Of a DNA stretch of 64,000 nucleotides, positions 42,964 to 55,096 are shown piece by piece (within the stretch, counting starts at the first letter, position 1; each line of letters opens with the position of its first letter). The stretch lies in assembly GCA_000733355.1 (NCBI GenBank), contig JNVV01000012.1:332557-396556 (forward strand). Reading direction: 5' to 3'. A program made the translations under genes and the position numbers. Origin of the DNA: Falciphora oryzae (taxonomy: Eukaryota > Ascomycota > Sordariomycetes > Magnaporthales > Magnaporthaceae). The notes beneath the pieces are model-generated. The model made no database searches, had not been told where the DNA came from, and saw only the letters and a list, made by a program, of their open reading frames with translations.

Positions 42964-44898
42964 TTACAGAAGCTCAGACTCGTCAAACTCGATCTGAGGG
43001 CTGCGCCGAGTCAGCAGCGGACTCTTGTCGGTGATCCTAGCCCACTCGTGGGCGTCCAAACAAGCACGCCTAGACGCCAGCACGGCGGGCCGCGCCCTAC
43101 GGACCACGGCTGCCTCGTACTGGTCCAGGGCTGCCCGGAGGTCAGCCGGCGGCGAGTTCCGATCGACCAGGTGTGGGCGTATGACCGTCTCCACGAGGTC
43201 GGCAACATCCAGGACCGCGTGGTTGGCGCCCTCTCCCCTGTCTGTAGGGAAAAAGGATTCCCCCATCAACTTGGTTAGCCGAAAATGCGAGGCAAGGGAG
43301 ACGAGAAGGATTCCATTGGGGGGGTTTTTGACGAAGGGAGAGAGGGGACGGAAGAATTCTGTTGTAGGCTGTCCGTATAGAGTTCAGACCGGTCGAAAAA
43401 AAAAAAAAAAAAAAGAAAAGAAACTCACACATGCACATCTGGTGGAACGCGTCCCCGGTCAGGGTCACAGGGCCCTCGCCCCTGAAGTCGGCGGGGGGCG
43501 GCCAGTCGTACAGCTCGAGGGCGCGGACCTCTGTGCCGTCGGGAATGGAGCGGGCGAGCGAGGCGAACGGCTCCGCCCAGGCGGACGCGAGGGTCCGGAC
43601 GAGGGCGAGCTTGCCCTCGTTGGTTTGGGGGTATGCATGTTTCGATGATGCTGCTACTGATACACCGTCGGGCCCGGCGTTGCTGTTGTTGGTGTCGTCG
43701 CCGAGCCCGTGCTTGACGTTGTCCCTCAGCGGCCACGACACCACGACCTGGCAGGTATAACCGTCCGCCTTGTCGGGTGGGCTGCCCGGCGAATCGAGAA
43801 CTGTGGAAGGATTTTTCAAATAGTGTCAGTTAGGTGTTGTGTCAGTGCCACATAAAGTTTGAACCTGGGCTGGTTTTGCCCTGCTCCTGCATGGACCGGC
43901 CCATTCCCCAATTCGAGAAGGTGCCACAAGAAGAGGCACGGAGGGGGAGGACAGGGTGCAGAGATTGAAAGCAGCGGGACAAAAATGGAAATAGGAAGAA
44001 GCCCCACCGCTGAAGTAAAAGAAGGTGTCGCTCGCGGACGCGGTCCCCTGGAGGAAGAAGGGGTCCAGATCCCTCATGGGCTGGGCCTGCGCCGCGGTGC
44101 AGTCGACCCTGAACCCCATGACGCCGACAGGGATGGGGAAGCGGCCGTCGTTGTCGTTGTCGTTGTCGTCGCCGTTGACGGGTGGCTGCTCTTGCTGCTG
44201 CTGGCGTTTTGCCTTTTGCTCGAGCAGGGTTCTCCGGATGCGCGAGTTGCCACCGTCGCAGGCCACGAGGAGGCGCCCGCTGCGCGAGGTCCCGTCGTCG
44301 AAGCGGACGGTGACCGGGGAGGAGGGCTCGCCATTGTCTGCGGTTTCGTAACCGGTGGCTGTCTTCCTCCACTTTTTTTTTTTTTTTTTTTTTTAGCGAG
44401 TTTAACAACAAAAGTCAGGCGCCCCTCGATTCAAACCTCAAGCGTTCACTGTTACTAATATAAACATACCTGCACATCGATACCGGTGGCAAGCAAAGCC
44501 CTGAACCTCTCCCGCGAGACGCGAATCCTCTTAGACTCGGGCGCGGCGGGCGTGGCGGCTTTCAGCTCGCCGGTGCTCAGGTCGTAAAAAGGAAAAGCCG
44601 AGGTGCGCCCCTCGTCGACGACGGCGGCGCGGTCGACGTAGGCCTCGGGCAGGCGGCGGACGAGGTCGTCGGGCAGGAGGCTCCGCAGCTGGGGGAGCGA
44701 CCAGTGCAGCGTCAGGCCCCAGCCGACGCCCCGGGTCTTGTCGTCGGGCTCGTCACGGTCGAAGATGGCGAAGGGGACGCCCTCGCGGCGCAGGAACTGG
44801 GCCAGCAGCAGCCCGCTCACCCCGGCGCCGACGATGAGGACCGGTGCGGGCGGCAGCGGCGGGGTACCAGGGACGGGGGTGTTTGTGGGCTCGGCCAT
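42964..44898 (-). CDS. FAD-dependent monooxygenase (aromatic-ring hydroxylase type)
   Basis: Exons are 44898-44470, 44371-44008, 43800-43429 and 43241-42964, giving 480 residues. The dinucleotide fold VLIVGAGVSGLLLAQFL has GxGxxG at 24-29; the ribose-binding acid follows in FAIFDRDEP. LLVACDGGNSRIRRTL is the DG motif, and GDAFHQMCMYRGEGANHAVLD, split by intron 3, is the GD motif that contacts FAD. These define class A flavoprotein monooxygenases, which use NAD(P)H and oxygen to hydroxylate or epoxidise aromatic or polyketide substrates. The Gln/Asn/Asp-rich insert (residues about 195-215) is low complexity. Two introns contain homopolymers, and intron 1 ends in about 20 A directly before the acceptor. 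Introns 2 and 3 use GTGGGG and GTGAGT donors. It is near a P450 but on a different transcription unit; joint function is possible but unproven. Confidence 0.9.
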
Positions 44899-46568
44899 TT
44901 TCCTGAACGGGTTCGCTCTATTTTTATTTCAACTGTGTATGGAAAGTTCTGCAAAATGCACCTCGACAGGGACACATCCGTGACATGCTGGTGTTAGAAG
45001 CGCGCAGTTTATAATATTTGATGCGGGTGTTATTATGGGCCTCGACTTGACTTGCAAGCCATTGAGACCCCACTACGGTGAGCATTTGTCGCATTCCATT
45101 TCGTCGGATGGCGCCCAAGAAAGACGAGAAACCAACACCACCGAGAACATGCAAGAGTGTGGTGATGTCAAGTGTTACTATCAGGAGAAGTCCAGATTTG
45201 ATTCACGTACATCCGACACCCATCACCTCGACTGCGAACTCCTGTCTCGATGCGGCAGCCGCCCGTCAGACCACCCAAGCTTCAATAAAGGAAACGAAGG
45301 AGCCGTAGCCATGTCCACACGCCCCTCAGGGGGGTATGCGGAAGGCTCGGCTCTCTCCGTATTACTCCGTACTCCGTATAAACCGGGCGGATCCTGGCAC
45401 GAGTCGTCAACAGCAGCGAGATTGGACGTGCGCACAGGATAGGGATGGCTGGGTCCTCCAGGGCCTCCCGGCGCCCTCTGTCGTTGGTGGCACAATTCGA
45501 CTCAAGAAGTCCGCAGGTGCACGTCCAGCGGAGACCTGGACAGGGCTGGGAATCCCACCCACAGGGGCAGGGCACGCCGGCCTTTTGGCAGCTGCAGGGG
45601 GTGATGGATGCCCTGTGCTCATGTCCAGGTCAGGCCCCAGGGCTCCCTTGCAGCGGAGCTCGAATGGCGACATGAGGCAGCACAATTGAGATGTGACCAG
45701 GGTCCGGTCGGGCGAGTGACAATATCGACAATACATGTAATTTGAACGCAATCCTTTCGCTCTTGGAATATCAAATTGGTGCGTTTTGCTCAACCAGTTT
45801 CTGTCCCGATTTTACAGTTGCCCGCGGTCAACAGCGGCACAAATCGGCCGCCACGGCTTTGGGGCTGGCACCCGTTTCGCGTTGTGGTAGCCGAAGTCAC
45901 TCGGCGAGCGTGTGCAGCCAGACAGACGCCGACGCGAGCAGACGGCAACTCCCGCGACGACGTCGACATAGGTCATCACATCCAGTCGCCTTCGAATCAA
46001 TCCAGGCACGAGACACGGCCAGGATGGCGGCAGCCATGGCGCCTGCCCAATCAACAACCACCGCGTTTCATTGGACAATGGCCTAACTGTAGATGTCATG
46101 GTGCGTCAAACCGGTTTGCGCGAGCCACGAGCACACGAGCGCCGGTCCCGCGACGGCGCGACGGGTCAGGACGAGCGCCGTTCTTTGGTCTTGTTGGCGC
46201 GTCGGCGGTGCCTGAGCATGTCTCGTGCCTGCTACGCTTGCTAGGTCCGACACGGGCTGCGCTTCGGGAGAGGAGGGAAAAAAAAAAAAAAAACACGAGC
46301 TTGAGCGCGCAAGAATTCCAGTGTTCTTGACCGCGTCTTGCACGATGCTTCGAAACTTCAAAACCAAGCCTGGCTGTCTGGGCTATACGTAGCATGGTAG
46401 TCTCTGGTGTGTGCTGTACTCCAAGCCGACGATCCCTGGGTCACGACGTCCATCTGATCTTTCCCCTCAAACGAAACCTTCGATGGCTCTCCTCCAAAGC
46501 ATCGCGTAACCACATCACATCGCCATAGCCCGACAGCCGCTGCCAAGAATAATAGTAGTAGAACAAAA
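44899..46568. other. 1.7-kb intergenic region, no gene seen
   Basis: Contains promoters of the monooxygenase (left) and the membrane-protein gene (right). There is a TCCGTA triplet repeat at about 45356-45380 and an A(16) tract at 46278-46293. The ORFs lack family likeness. Confidence 0.5.
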
Positions 46569-47743
46569 ATGCCATCGCCGCGGACGCTCCTCGGCCCGCT
46601 GACGACGACATGGACGCCGCCCTCGATCTGCACCTACGCCATGGCCGGCTGCAGCACGTGCACGACGCTGTGGCAGGGGCAGTCGTGCAACCCGGAGCGA
46701 CGAGCCCACGACTGGACCGACTGCTGGCCGCCCCGGTCCAGCGGCGTCGACGACCCGGGCGTCATGATGGGCTGGGGCTTCTACTCCCCGGCATACTCGT
46801 GTCCGAACGGCTACTCCACCGCCGCCCTGGCCACCGCCGCTGGGAGGTCGGAATGGGACATTGGATACTCCATGGCCAGCGGCGAGACTGCCATTGCCTG
46901 TTGTCCTACGTAAGAACCTTATTCCATTCTGCCCGGTCTGTTCTTGCAGGGCTATAGAACGGAAAAGGGGCGCTCGTGCTAAAAACGGCGATATATCGAT
47001 ATGCCAGTGGATACTCCGTCAGCTCCGTCGTCGCGACAGGCACCACCGGCCAGACCTGCGTCACCACCGTCACGAGCACCACCTCACTGTCGACCGTGCA
47101 GTGCATCTCGGGCTCCTTTGTGAACTTCAACTTCGTCACCGTGCCAAACACCGACGCCCCCGGCACCTACACCATCTTCGCGCCCCTCTTCCAGCTCAAC
47201 TACCGCGCCCGGGACCGCTCCGCAACCACCTCCTCGTCCGCCCCCGGCTCCGCCCCGGGCCCACCACAGCCCGCCAAGACCTCACCACCAAGTAGCGGCG
47301 GCGGGGAGAGCGGCAGAAACGGCGGCGGCCTGACGCTCGGCACAAAGGTCGGCATCGGCATCGGCGCCGCCATGCTCGCCGTCTGCACCGGCACGCTGCT
47401 CCTCCTGCTGGGCCGCGCGCTGCGGCGCAGGCGAGCCGCCCGCCCCGTCGGCGAGCGCCTGACGGGCGAGGGCAAGGCGATCCCGCGCGAACCGGAGCTG
47501 GGCGGCAACGAGGTGCGCGAGCTCGAGGCCAGCGAGAAGCCGCGCGAGCTGGGCAGCAGCGGGGCGGGAAGCTACAAGAAGGGCTACGGTGACGACAATG
47601 ACGCTGGTCCTGCATCGCACGACTCGTCGCCGGCGGCGGCTAAGGCGGAAAAGGCAGGGATCGGTGCTGCTAGTGATGCCGGGGAGGGCCCGGTCTTTGA
47701 GCTGGAGGGGAGCCGTCCGGACGAGTCAGGAGGGCGAACTTAA
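46569..47743 (+). CDS. Single-pass membrane protein with Cys-rich outer domain
   Basis: Exons are 46569-46909 and 47008-47743, giving 358 residues. The outer part has about ten cysteines in motifs such as CTYAMAGCSTCTTLW, SPAYSCPNGYSTA and ETAIACCPTGYS, then a Ser/Thr/Pro-rich stalk. One transmembrane helix follows (VGIGIGAAMLAVCTGTLLLLL, about residues 240-262) with RALRRRRAA just inside, and a ~95-residue charged cytoplasmic tail. This is the layout of fungal cell-surface sensor-like proteins of unknown function, with likeness to Wsc-type stress sensors in architecture only. A classical signal peptide is not evident at the N-terminus, so either the start is further upstream or the helix serves as the signal anchor. 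Confidence 0.75.
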
Positions 47744-47940
47744 ATACAACGTCGCTCGGTTTTGATCTGGTACGCCTATCAAGAAGCTTGGACTTGTTCC
47801 TGTTCACAACAAAATGCATCTGGAGGGAGTGATTTCGAGCATTGTTTGATGTCTTTAGCTGCAATGGTTGCCAAATATTAAGGCAAATATATCCAAAATA
47901 GCCATCCATTACACCCAGTAAGCCAATATTACGTCCTTAT

Positions 47941-49851
47941 TCATATGCTGTTAATCTGGGAGCGCGCCCTTTCGCTGAGCCTGACCTTCATTCTAGTCCC
48001 ATCTGCCGGTTTCGCTGTCACCTCCATGATCTATCGCACCCCAACATGGCCGGTTAGCAGAACGATTCAACAATCTCTGATTCAGGGGGGATAAGAAAAA
48101 AAAAAAAAAAACCTACGTTGAACAACTCGGACTTGCTCTCATAATACCCCTGGGCGTTCAGCACAGGCTTGCCCGCCGCATCCTTGACAGCCTCGCCCAG
48201 CCCGATCTTTTCAAAGTCATACCGCGCCAGGGTGCAGGCTAGGATGACGCGGAACTCGATGTTGGCCAGCTCCTGCCCGATGCAGTTGCGGGGCCCGCGC
48301 TCAAACGGCCGCCACGCCGACGCCGGGATGCCGTTGTTCTGCTGCTGCCGCTGCTGCTTCTCGTCGCCAATGGCCTCGTCGTCCGCGTGCGTGTTGGCGT
48401 TGCCCAGCCACCGCTCGGGCACAAACTCGTCGGCGTCGTCCCCGTACACGTCCCTGTCGCGCTGGATCAAAAAGTGGCAGACGTAGACGAGCACGCCGTC
48501 GAGCGGGGGCGTCTGCGTCCCGTCGGGCAGCGTCAGGCGTGTCCCCGGGGTGGGCTCCCGCGCCGTCGACGCCGGCGGGTACAGGCGCAGCGTCTCCTTG
48601 ACCACGGCCGACATGTACGGCAGGCGCGACATGACCTCCTCGCCTCCTGGTGCCAGCAGGCGCGCCCTGACGGTGGCCGGCTCCGCGGCGCCGCCGGGGC
48701 CGAAAACGGCGTCGAGCTCGGCGCGCAGGGACGCCAGAACGGCGGGGCGGCGCGAGATCTCGTACAGCCCCCACTGCAGCGCGACGCTGGTGGTGTCGTG
48801 GCCGGCAAAGGCAAAGGTCTTGAGCTGATCGCAGATCATGCCGACGTACGCGTCGTCCAGCTTGCCCCCGGCGACGCCCTCGAGGCCGAGCGAGAGGACG
48901 CTGCGGGACGACGACTTCCCCTTCTCGCCCCGGGACTGCATGGCCGCAAAGTGAGACTGCACGTGCGCGCGGATGGCGCGGTCGAGGCGGCGCATGACGA
49001 GCCAGCGGCGGATAAGGAGCGGCACGTTGAGCTTGACGAGCCCCGGGCCGGGCGGGGCCTTGAAGGTCGACAGCAGGGCCTTGAAGTGCTTGAGGATCGG
49101 GCTCTGCCGGCTCTCGTCGGGCTGCTGGGCGGCAAAGTCGGCGTCGGCGACCACGGCGCCGATGATGTCGAAGGTCAGGCTCACGGTCAGCTGGTGCAGC
49201 TCAAAGGGCTCGCCCGACCGGGCCTTGGCGTCGAGCCGGCCCAGGAACAGCTCCGTCTTGTCGAGGATGACGGGCAGCAGGTCGAGGAGGTGCTTGGGCG
49301 CGAAGCCCGGGTTCAGGTGGCGGCGCAGGGCCTTCCACTGCTCGCCCTCGTGCAGCAGGATCGACTGGTAGCCCACGAGCGCCTTGAGCTCGCCCATGGT
49401 CGGAGACTTGGGCATGGAGTGCGGGTTGGCCTTGGTCGAGCGCGTGAGCTGCTCGGCCACGGGGCCGCTGCAGATGTTGATCATGGGGTACGAGAAGGGG
49501 CGGAAGTCGGTCAGGAAGACGGGCGGGTTGCCCAGCTCTTCTCTTATCAACTTGAATGTGTAGTCTGTGTTTATTACACCCCATGAGCACAACGAAAATC
49601 TCTCGTTCTCGTTCTCACTCAGACGATGGAAGCAGCGCCTTACCGATGTGGCATTTCGGGGGAAACTTTTGGCGACGGTCGTTGACTTTGAGTGCGTGTC
49701 CCCAGGCCAGCGAGGGCTCCAGCTGGGGCCACGCCCCGAACTGCTTTGTGCGGCGCCAGATGACATCGTGGTATGTCCGGTAGGCCCAGTAGCCCAAGAG
49801 CAGGACGCCGACGGCCAGGAGGGCCTGGGATGTTGTCAACGGACTCTCCAT
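47941..49851 (-). CDS. Cytochrome P450 monooxygenase
   Basis: Exons are 49851-49644, 49564-48117 and 48030-47941, giving 581 residues. An N-terminal anchor (LLAVGVLLLGYWAYRTYH) puts it in the ER membrane. The I-helix oxygen motif is AFAGHDTTS, the ExxR motif is KETLRLYPP, the PERF-like segment is EFVPERWLG, and the heme loop FERGPRNCIGQ has the iron ligand Cys497. The last exon supplies VTAKPADGTRMKVRL, the usual C-terminal strand pair; a longer frame without the intron would run into polyphenylalanine encoded by 16 T in intron 2. A 20-residue Gln/Asp-rich insert precedes the heme loop. The family suggests fatty-acid- or secondary-metabolite-type hydroxylation; the substrate is unknown. Confidence 0.94.
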
Positions 49852-51970
49852 GCTCCCTGTTCTCTTCGTTGTTGGGTGTTTGCGCGTGTGTCCCGACTGG
49901 GCGGGACGAGCCTGGGGCTCCTATTTGACATGCAGATGCAGGAGACGGCTTTCAGTCCAGACCTGAGGGAGGGGGCAACCCATTCCATATAAATCCACGA
50001 GCACACCCCATGTCTCATTCATTTCGCCCGATCCCCTTTGCGGCCGCAGTCCCAGGATCAGTGCCAGCCGGCAGGCTAGCCCGGAGTGGCTTGTTACAGA
50101 ATCTATGACGGGGCTTGCTCCCCAAATCAGTCTAGCAGGCATCCTTGACGAGGCGGGCAGCGCCTCCAACCGCACCCACAAGTGAGGGGTTTCCTCTCGT
50201 GTTGGTTATCGCACAGCAGCCCACACACAGCGTCGGAAAGGTGCGTGTATGTATGCTTGTGTGGTGGAGACCTGCGCACCAGGTGGAATGGCAAGCAAGC
50301 ACCCGCATCGGGGTGGCGCAAACGAGGTGGAAACATGGCGACCCAAGCGCTAGGGCGGTTCGTCGGCAGGAAACAGGGCCCCCAAACCCGGCTGGCTGGC
50401 GCCATGTGCGAAGCCCGGGAAGTTCTCCACCCGAGGGACAACGCTAGAGCGTGGCGCCGGTGGCTGCTTGTGGTGCGGCGAGTTGGGGAGATGAATCCAT
50501 GACAATGACAAGAAGCGGGTGAGGGCTTGATCCGGATTGCACAAGTCTAATCTCGCATCTCAAACATACGCTATCATAGAATGTGTATCTTCGCGTGCTA
50601 GGGCTGCTACCAAAAGAAAACAATTGGAACCCTTTCAAGCCCTTTCGTCCACATAGTAAATCCGTCTGGTTCCATTCGCAGTCGATCCGGGGTGCTAAAA
50701 TCGTATACTTCGTATAGTCGTCGTATTGCCATCCGAGGTGGGACACGACTGTGCTTGGTGGATTTCTTCACCTCGACTGGTGTGGCCGGGGGTCTTGCAT
50801 CCCGTTTGCCCATCGTTGAGCGCTGAGTGGCTGGCCTGACAATTGAGGGTGTGTCCCCTCACAATCACAATAGACTACAGGATGTGAGCAAACCGCACAT
50901 ACGCACAGGAAATGGATCCCACCCAACTGCAGCATCGGACTCATCGGAATCGGCCGCGTGCTGTCAAAATTGGGCCTTGTTTGACACCCCCACCCGCCCT
51001 CATCCTTTGGTCGCCCTTGACATTGGACGAACAGGCCTCCCCGGCCGGTGTTGTTGCCGCAGGGAGAGACCCCTCACCTGTGAAATTCTTGGCACCTGCC
51101 TGGCCAACCTGATCCGTGTTTCCTCTCCTCTCTCCCTGGTGCTCTCGCGGACATGCATTCACATGATATGCACGGGGTCTGTTGGAAGTAGCATGCTGTA
51201 AACGACGTCTGAGGACCGCCATTGACTGCATCTCATGCCTTGGGAAAGAATAGGAAAAATGAAGACCAACTTGGCTTCTCTCTGATCCCTCCGGTCTGGG
51301 ACGCCGGGCGAGTCGGGGCAGGCAAGCTTGCATTTGGGCGTCGCGGAATCGTACAGCCATGGATCCAACACGGATTCGCGATACCGATATGCAAGGGGCC
51401 GGATCAGGCCTTTGGTTCCAGTATTGGCCCTGCCAATGGCTCATGGTAATGAGATGAGACAGAAGCAGACACGCAGTAACACGGTTGTTGAGGCCGAGTG
51501 TTTCCAGCATCTTGTTGAGGCTTCTTTTTGTTCTCGGGTTTCCTTCTGCGCGCAGGACTTAAACCCAACGCAAGTATTCAGGCATGGACATTGCAGAATT
51601 ACCCTGCGACGATGTTTTCTGGATGCAGATTCCTTCCCCTACGTATCTTTCAATGTTCTGGAACTTGCGGCACCAGCCGGTATTTAGGGTAGTTAGCCTA
51701 TTATCCGGAGCGGATAACCAGCCATTGAGCAAACATGGTGTGCATTTCCATTGGCCGTGATCGTGGTGGCTTCGATTTAGGCAAGAGGGGAAGGAGATCG
51801 CTTTTCCCGGAGAACACCTTAGACGACACGTTTACAAATAGGATAATCTAGCCTGAGACGCAATGTGCGAGCATGTTGGTGATTTCAAGATACATGTGCT
51901 TGATCGCCTCTGGATTATGAACACTGGATCGCTTGCAAGTCTCTGAGAAGACTCCTAGCTCCTTCATGGA
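49852..51970. other. 2.1-kb intergenic region, no gene seen
   Basis: Divergent region between the P450 and SET-domain genes. ORFs on both strands are short and unrelated to known families. A TATAAA-like element is at about 49987-49993. Confidence 0.5.
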
Positions 51971-53572
51971 ATGAGTATGTCTTTGCGTCTGGTGTTCCGT
52001 CGTTCCCTGGCCTGGCTCGGGCTCATCGCAGTAGCGACGTCTGCCAACACGGCCAGATCTCAAGAAGGCATTCTCCTCCATCCGGATTACTGCCCATGGA
52101 ACCCTCTAGGTCCGCTTCGTCATCGAGAGGCAGCGCGCTGCCGGCCCCTGATCGACGATGAGACCGTAAACGAGGCGGGCTCCTGGCCGCCCTGGACACA
52201 CACGCCCGTCTGCTTCCCCACCGACGATACAGCAGCGAGTAGCCAAACCAGCAAGAACAACACAAAATACTGCACCTTCACCAACGCCGCCTTCCGCCAG
52301 TGGCACGGCGTCAGCTTCGTCGCCACCCCGCAGGCCGTGGCCGGCTTCTCGCCCGTCGCCCGCATGGCCGACCCGGCCGCGCACTGGCACCCGGCGCAGC
52401 GCGCTGAACAACAACACCACAAGGACGGCCCGCCGTACGCAATCGTCGAGGTCCCCGGGAAGGGCAAGGGCGTCGTGGCGCGGCGCTTCATCCCGGCCGG
52501 CGAGGTCATCATGGTCGACCACCCGGCCGTCATCGCGTCCATGGACTCCCCGCACGCCGTGGGGCCGGACCACGGACGCCACCTGCTCAGGCTCGCCGTC
52601 GGCCAACTGCCGGTGCGGCAGGAGGTACTGGCGCTGACGAGGGGTGGTAGTGATGGCGGTGATGAGGGTGGTGCTAGGGATGGGGAGGGCGTGGTGGAGA
52701 GGATCATGAGGACTAATACTTTTGGGGTTGAAATCGAGGGGGAGTTGTATATGGGGCTGTATACGAATATTTCAGTCAGTGTGTCCCTTCCTGACCTATC
52801 CGTCCTCGCCGAAAAGGGGTTGACAGTCTCGACTTACACAATCCCCAGCGAGTCAACCACGCATGCAACCCAAAGTAAGCATTGGCAACCTCTCCCCTGC
52901 CACTTGGTCGCTTGACAGCAGCGAACTGACTTTTCCAAACAGTGCCTTTACTCGATTCCACCCCACCGACCTGACCATGGACGTCGGTGCTGTGCGAGAT
53001 ATCCAGCCATACGAGGAAATCACAATAAGCTGTACGGACCTCTGTCCTCCTCAGACGCCCTACCCCACAATCAGTCGATCCCAACTAAACCAGAACGCCG
53101 CCCAGACATCCCGCTAGGCCTCACCTCCCAAGCCCGCGCCTGGAGCATCCGCGACTGGGGCTTCGAGTGCACCTGCGCCCTTTGCTCCTCCCGGCAGGAC
53201 GACGAGCTCTCGGACAAGTACCGGGCGCGCCTGGCCGAGCTCCAGCGCAACCTCCAGCGGCAGCAGCAGCAGCAGACCTCCCCCGGCGGCAGCAGCCACG
53301 ACGATCTCGCCGCGCTAGCCGCGGAGCTGCTCGAGATCGTCGAGATCGAGGGGCTCCGGCCGCACCTGGGCGAGCACTACGAGGCCCTCTCGGACGCGTT
53401 TGTCGCCAGGGGAGACGACTGGGACGCCGCGGTGCGCTACCGCCGGCTCGCGCTGGACGCGTGGGTGCTGTATGGCGGGGAGGACCATGCGCACGTGCCG
53501 AATGCGCGGAGGAGGTTGGGGGAGCTGGAGAGGCTGAAGAGGGAGCATGCAAGCGAGCTAAGGGGAAGGTAA
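51971..53572 (+). CDS. SET-domain protein with N-terminal signal-like segment
   Basis: Exons are 51971-52774, 52849-52874 (26 nt), 52943-53031 and 53106-53572, giving 461 residues. The N-terminus has a hydrophobic segment (SLAWLGLIAVATSANTA) that looks like a signal peptide or anchor. The SET domain opens with YAIVEVPGKGKGVVARRF, and its core is reached after splicing: RVNHACNPNAFTRF (Asn-His at 271-272) and YEEITISYIPLGL with the catalytic-type Tyr307. FECTCALC after it is the post-SET cysteine cluster. This is the SMYD/SET5-like arrangement for lysine methylation. The acceptor at 53105 was chosen over three nearer AGs because only it restores SYIPLGLTSQARAWSI. The C-terminal part is helical, TPR-like. 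A signal peptide with a SET domain is odd but occurs in this fungal group. Confidence 0.85.
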
Positions 53573-53800
53573 GGGGAGAAAAGGGTGTCGAGGAGTGCTG
53601 TTGTCTCAAAGTGACCTTTTTTCTCTCTTTTGAAATCACTAAAATAGGCTTGTCGTTATATGCCCATGTTCTGTAGCAAAAATACTCGGATGCTCGTAAA
53701 AACCGCTATATACAACCCAAGAGAGACGGCGGGAGCGGGGCAAACAAGCTCAGTCAGCACATTACACTCGTCGGAAAGGGACGAAACCTCCCCAATTCTT

Positions 53801-55096
53801 CTACTTCTGGTCGTTCGTCCGTGACCTCGCCCCGATGACGGCCTTGCCGACGCTGCTGTCGTGCGGCTTGCCCAGCTCCTTGGTGATCCAGGCGCCAATA
53901 TCGGCCACGGCATCCAGGTCGACGCCCGTGTCCATGCCCAGCGTCTCGAGGAAGTAGACCATGTCCTCGGTCGCGACGTTGCCCGTGGCGCCCGGGCTGT
54001 AGGGGCAGCCGCCGAGCCCGCCGACGGCGCTGTCAAAGGTGCGGACGCCGTGGTCGAGCGCGACGGCCGTGTTGACGAGGGCCTGGCCGTACGTGTCGTG
54101 GAAGTGCATGGCCAGGTCCTCGTTGCGGACCCCCGCGGCCGCGACGCAGCGCAGCAGCTCCTTCGTGCGGGGCGCGGTGCCCATGCCCGTCGTGTCGCCC
54201 AGCGCGATCTCGTCGGCGCCCATCTCGAGCAGGTCCGTGGCGACGGAGGCGACGCGGTGCGGGTCGACGTCGTACCCCTCGAACGGGCAGCCGAGCACAA
54301 CGGAGATGTAGGCGCGCACGCGCAGGCCGGCCTCCTTGGCGCCCTGGATGACCTCGCGGAAGGCGTCGAGCGAGGTGGCGATGTCGGCGTTGAGGTTGCG
54401 CCGCGAGAAGGACTCGGTCGCGGCCGCGAAGACGGCGAGCTCGACCGTCGGCTTGGACGGGGCTGTGGTTCGGGAGGCGTCGGGTGACGAGCTAGGGGCT
54501 GCTGCTGCTGGCGGCGGCGGCGGCTCGGTTGTGAAGGCGTTGGGGTGCTGGTGCAGCACGGCGAAGGCGTTGGAGAGCCCCTTGGTGTTGGGGGTGAGGA
54601 ACGAGTACGAGATGGGGACGGGCGAGGGGATGGGGTGCTTCAGGATGTACTCGAGGACCTCGCTCGAGTTGTTCATCTGCGCGCATTGGCGGGTTGGGAG
54701 TCAGCTGGCTGTTCTTTTCTGTGCTGTGTCGGTCTCGCTCTCGACGAGGAGAAGACACCAAGTTCCACCACCCACCTGAGGAACCCATTTGGGCGCCACA
54801 AAGGACCCGGCCTCAATGGTCGTAAGACCCGTCCTGGAGAGCCTCTCGATAAGGTCAATCTTGGTGGCGAGCGGGATGGTCTTCTTCTCGTTCTGCAGGC
54901 CGTCGCGGGGGCCGACCTCGACGATCTTGACGCGGCTGTCGGACGGCGGAGGGGGCGGCGTGGCGTAGGCATCGGGCGACGCCGTCGCGAAGGTCCGGCT
55001 CCGATGAACGGGACCGTTGGCGGCGACGACGCGCCGCGCAGCAGCGCCACCGCGGTGGAGGAGAAAGCGGCGGGTGAGGGGGCCTAAAGGTGCCAT
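53801..55096 (-). CDS. Hydroxymethylglutaryl-CoA lyase, mitochondrial
   Basis: Splits HMG-CoA into acetoacetate and acetyl-CoA, the last step of leucine breakdown. Exons are 55096-54776 and 54676-53801, giving 398 residues. The N-terminus ([17 protein letters not shown]) is a mitochondrial import sequence. The barrel begins [44 protein letters not shown] and [15 protein letters not shown] are the signature segments, including the metal-binding histidines and the active-site loop cysteine. Between about residues 155 and 182 there is a Pro/Ala/Ser-rich insert ([15 protein letters not shown]) not expected in the family; it sits in a surface loop before [16 protein letters not shown]. There is no peroxisomal C-terminal signal. 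Identification is secure. Confidence 0.95.

Noticed and set aside
48387..49586. 399-codon plus-strand frame
   Set aside because: It is antisense to the cytochrome P450, whose heme and ExxR motifs are on the minus strand.
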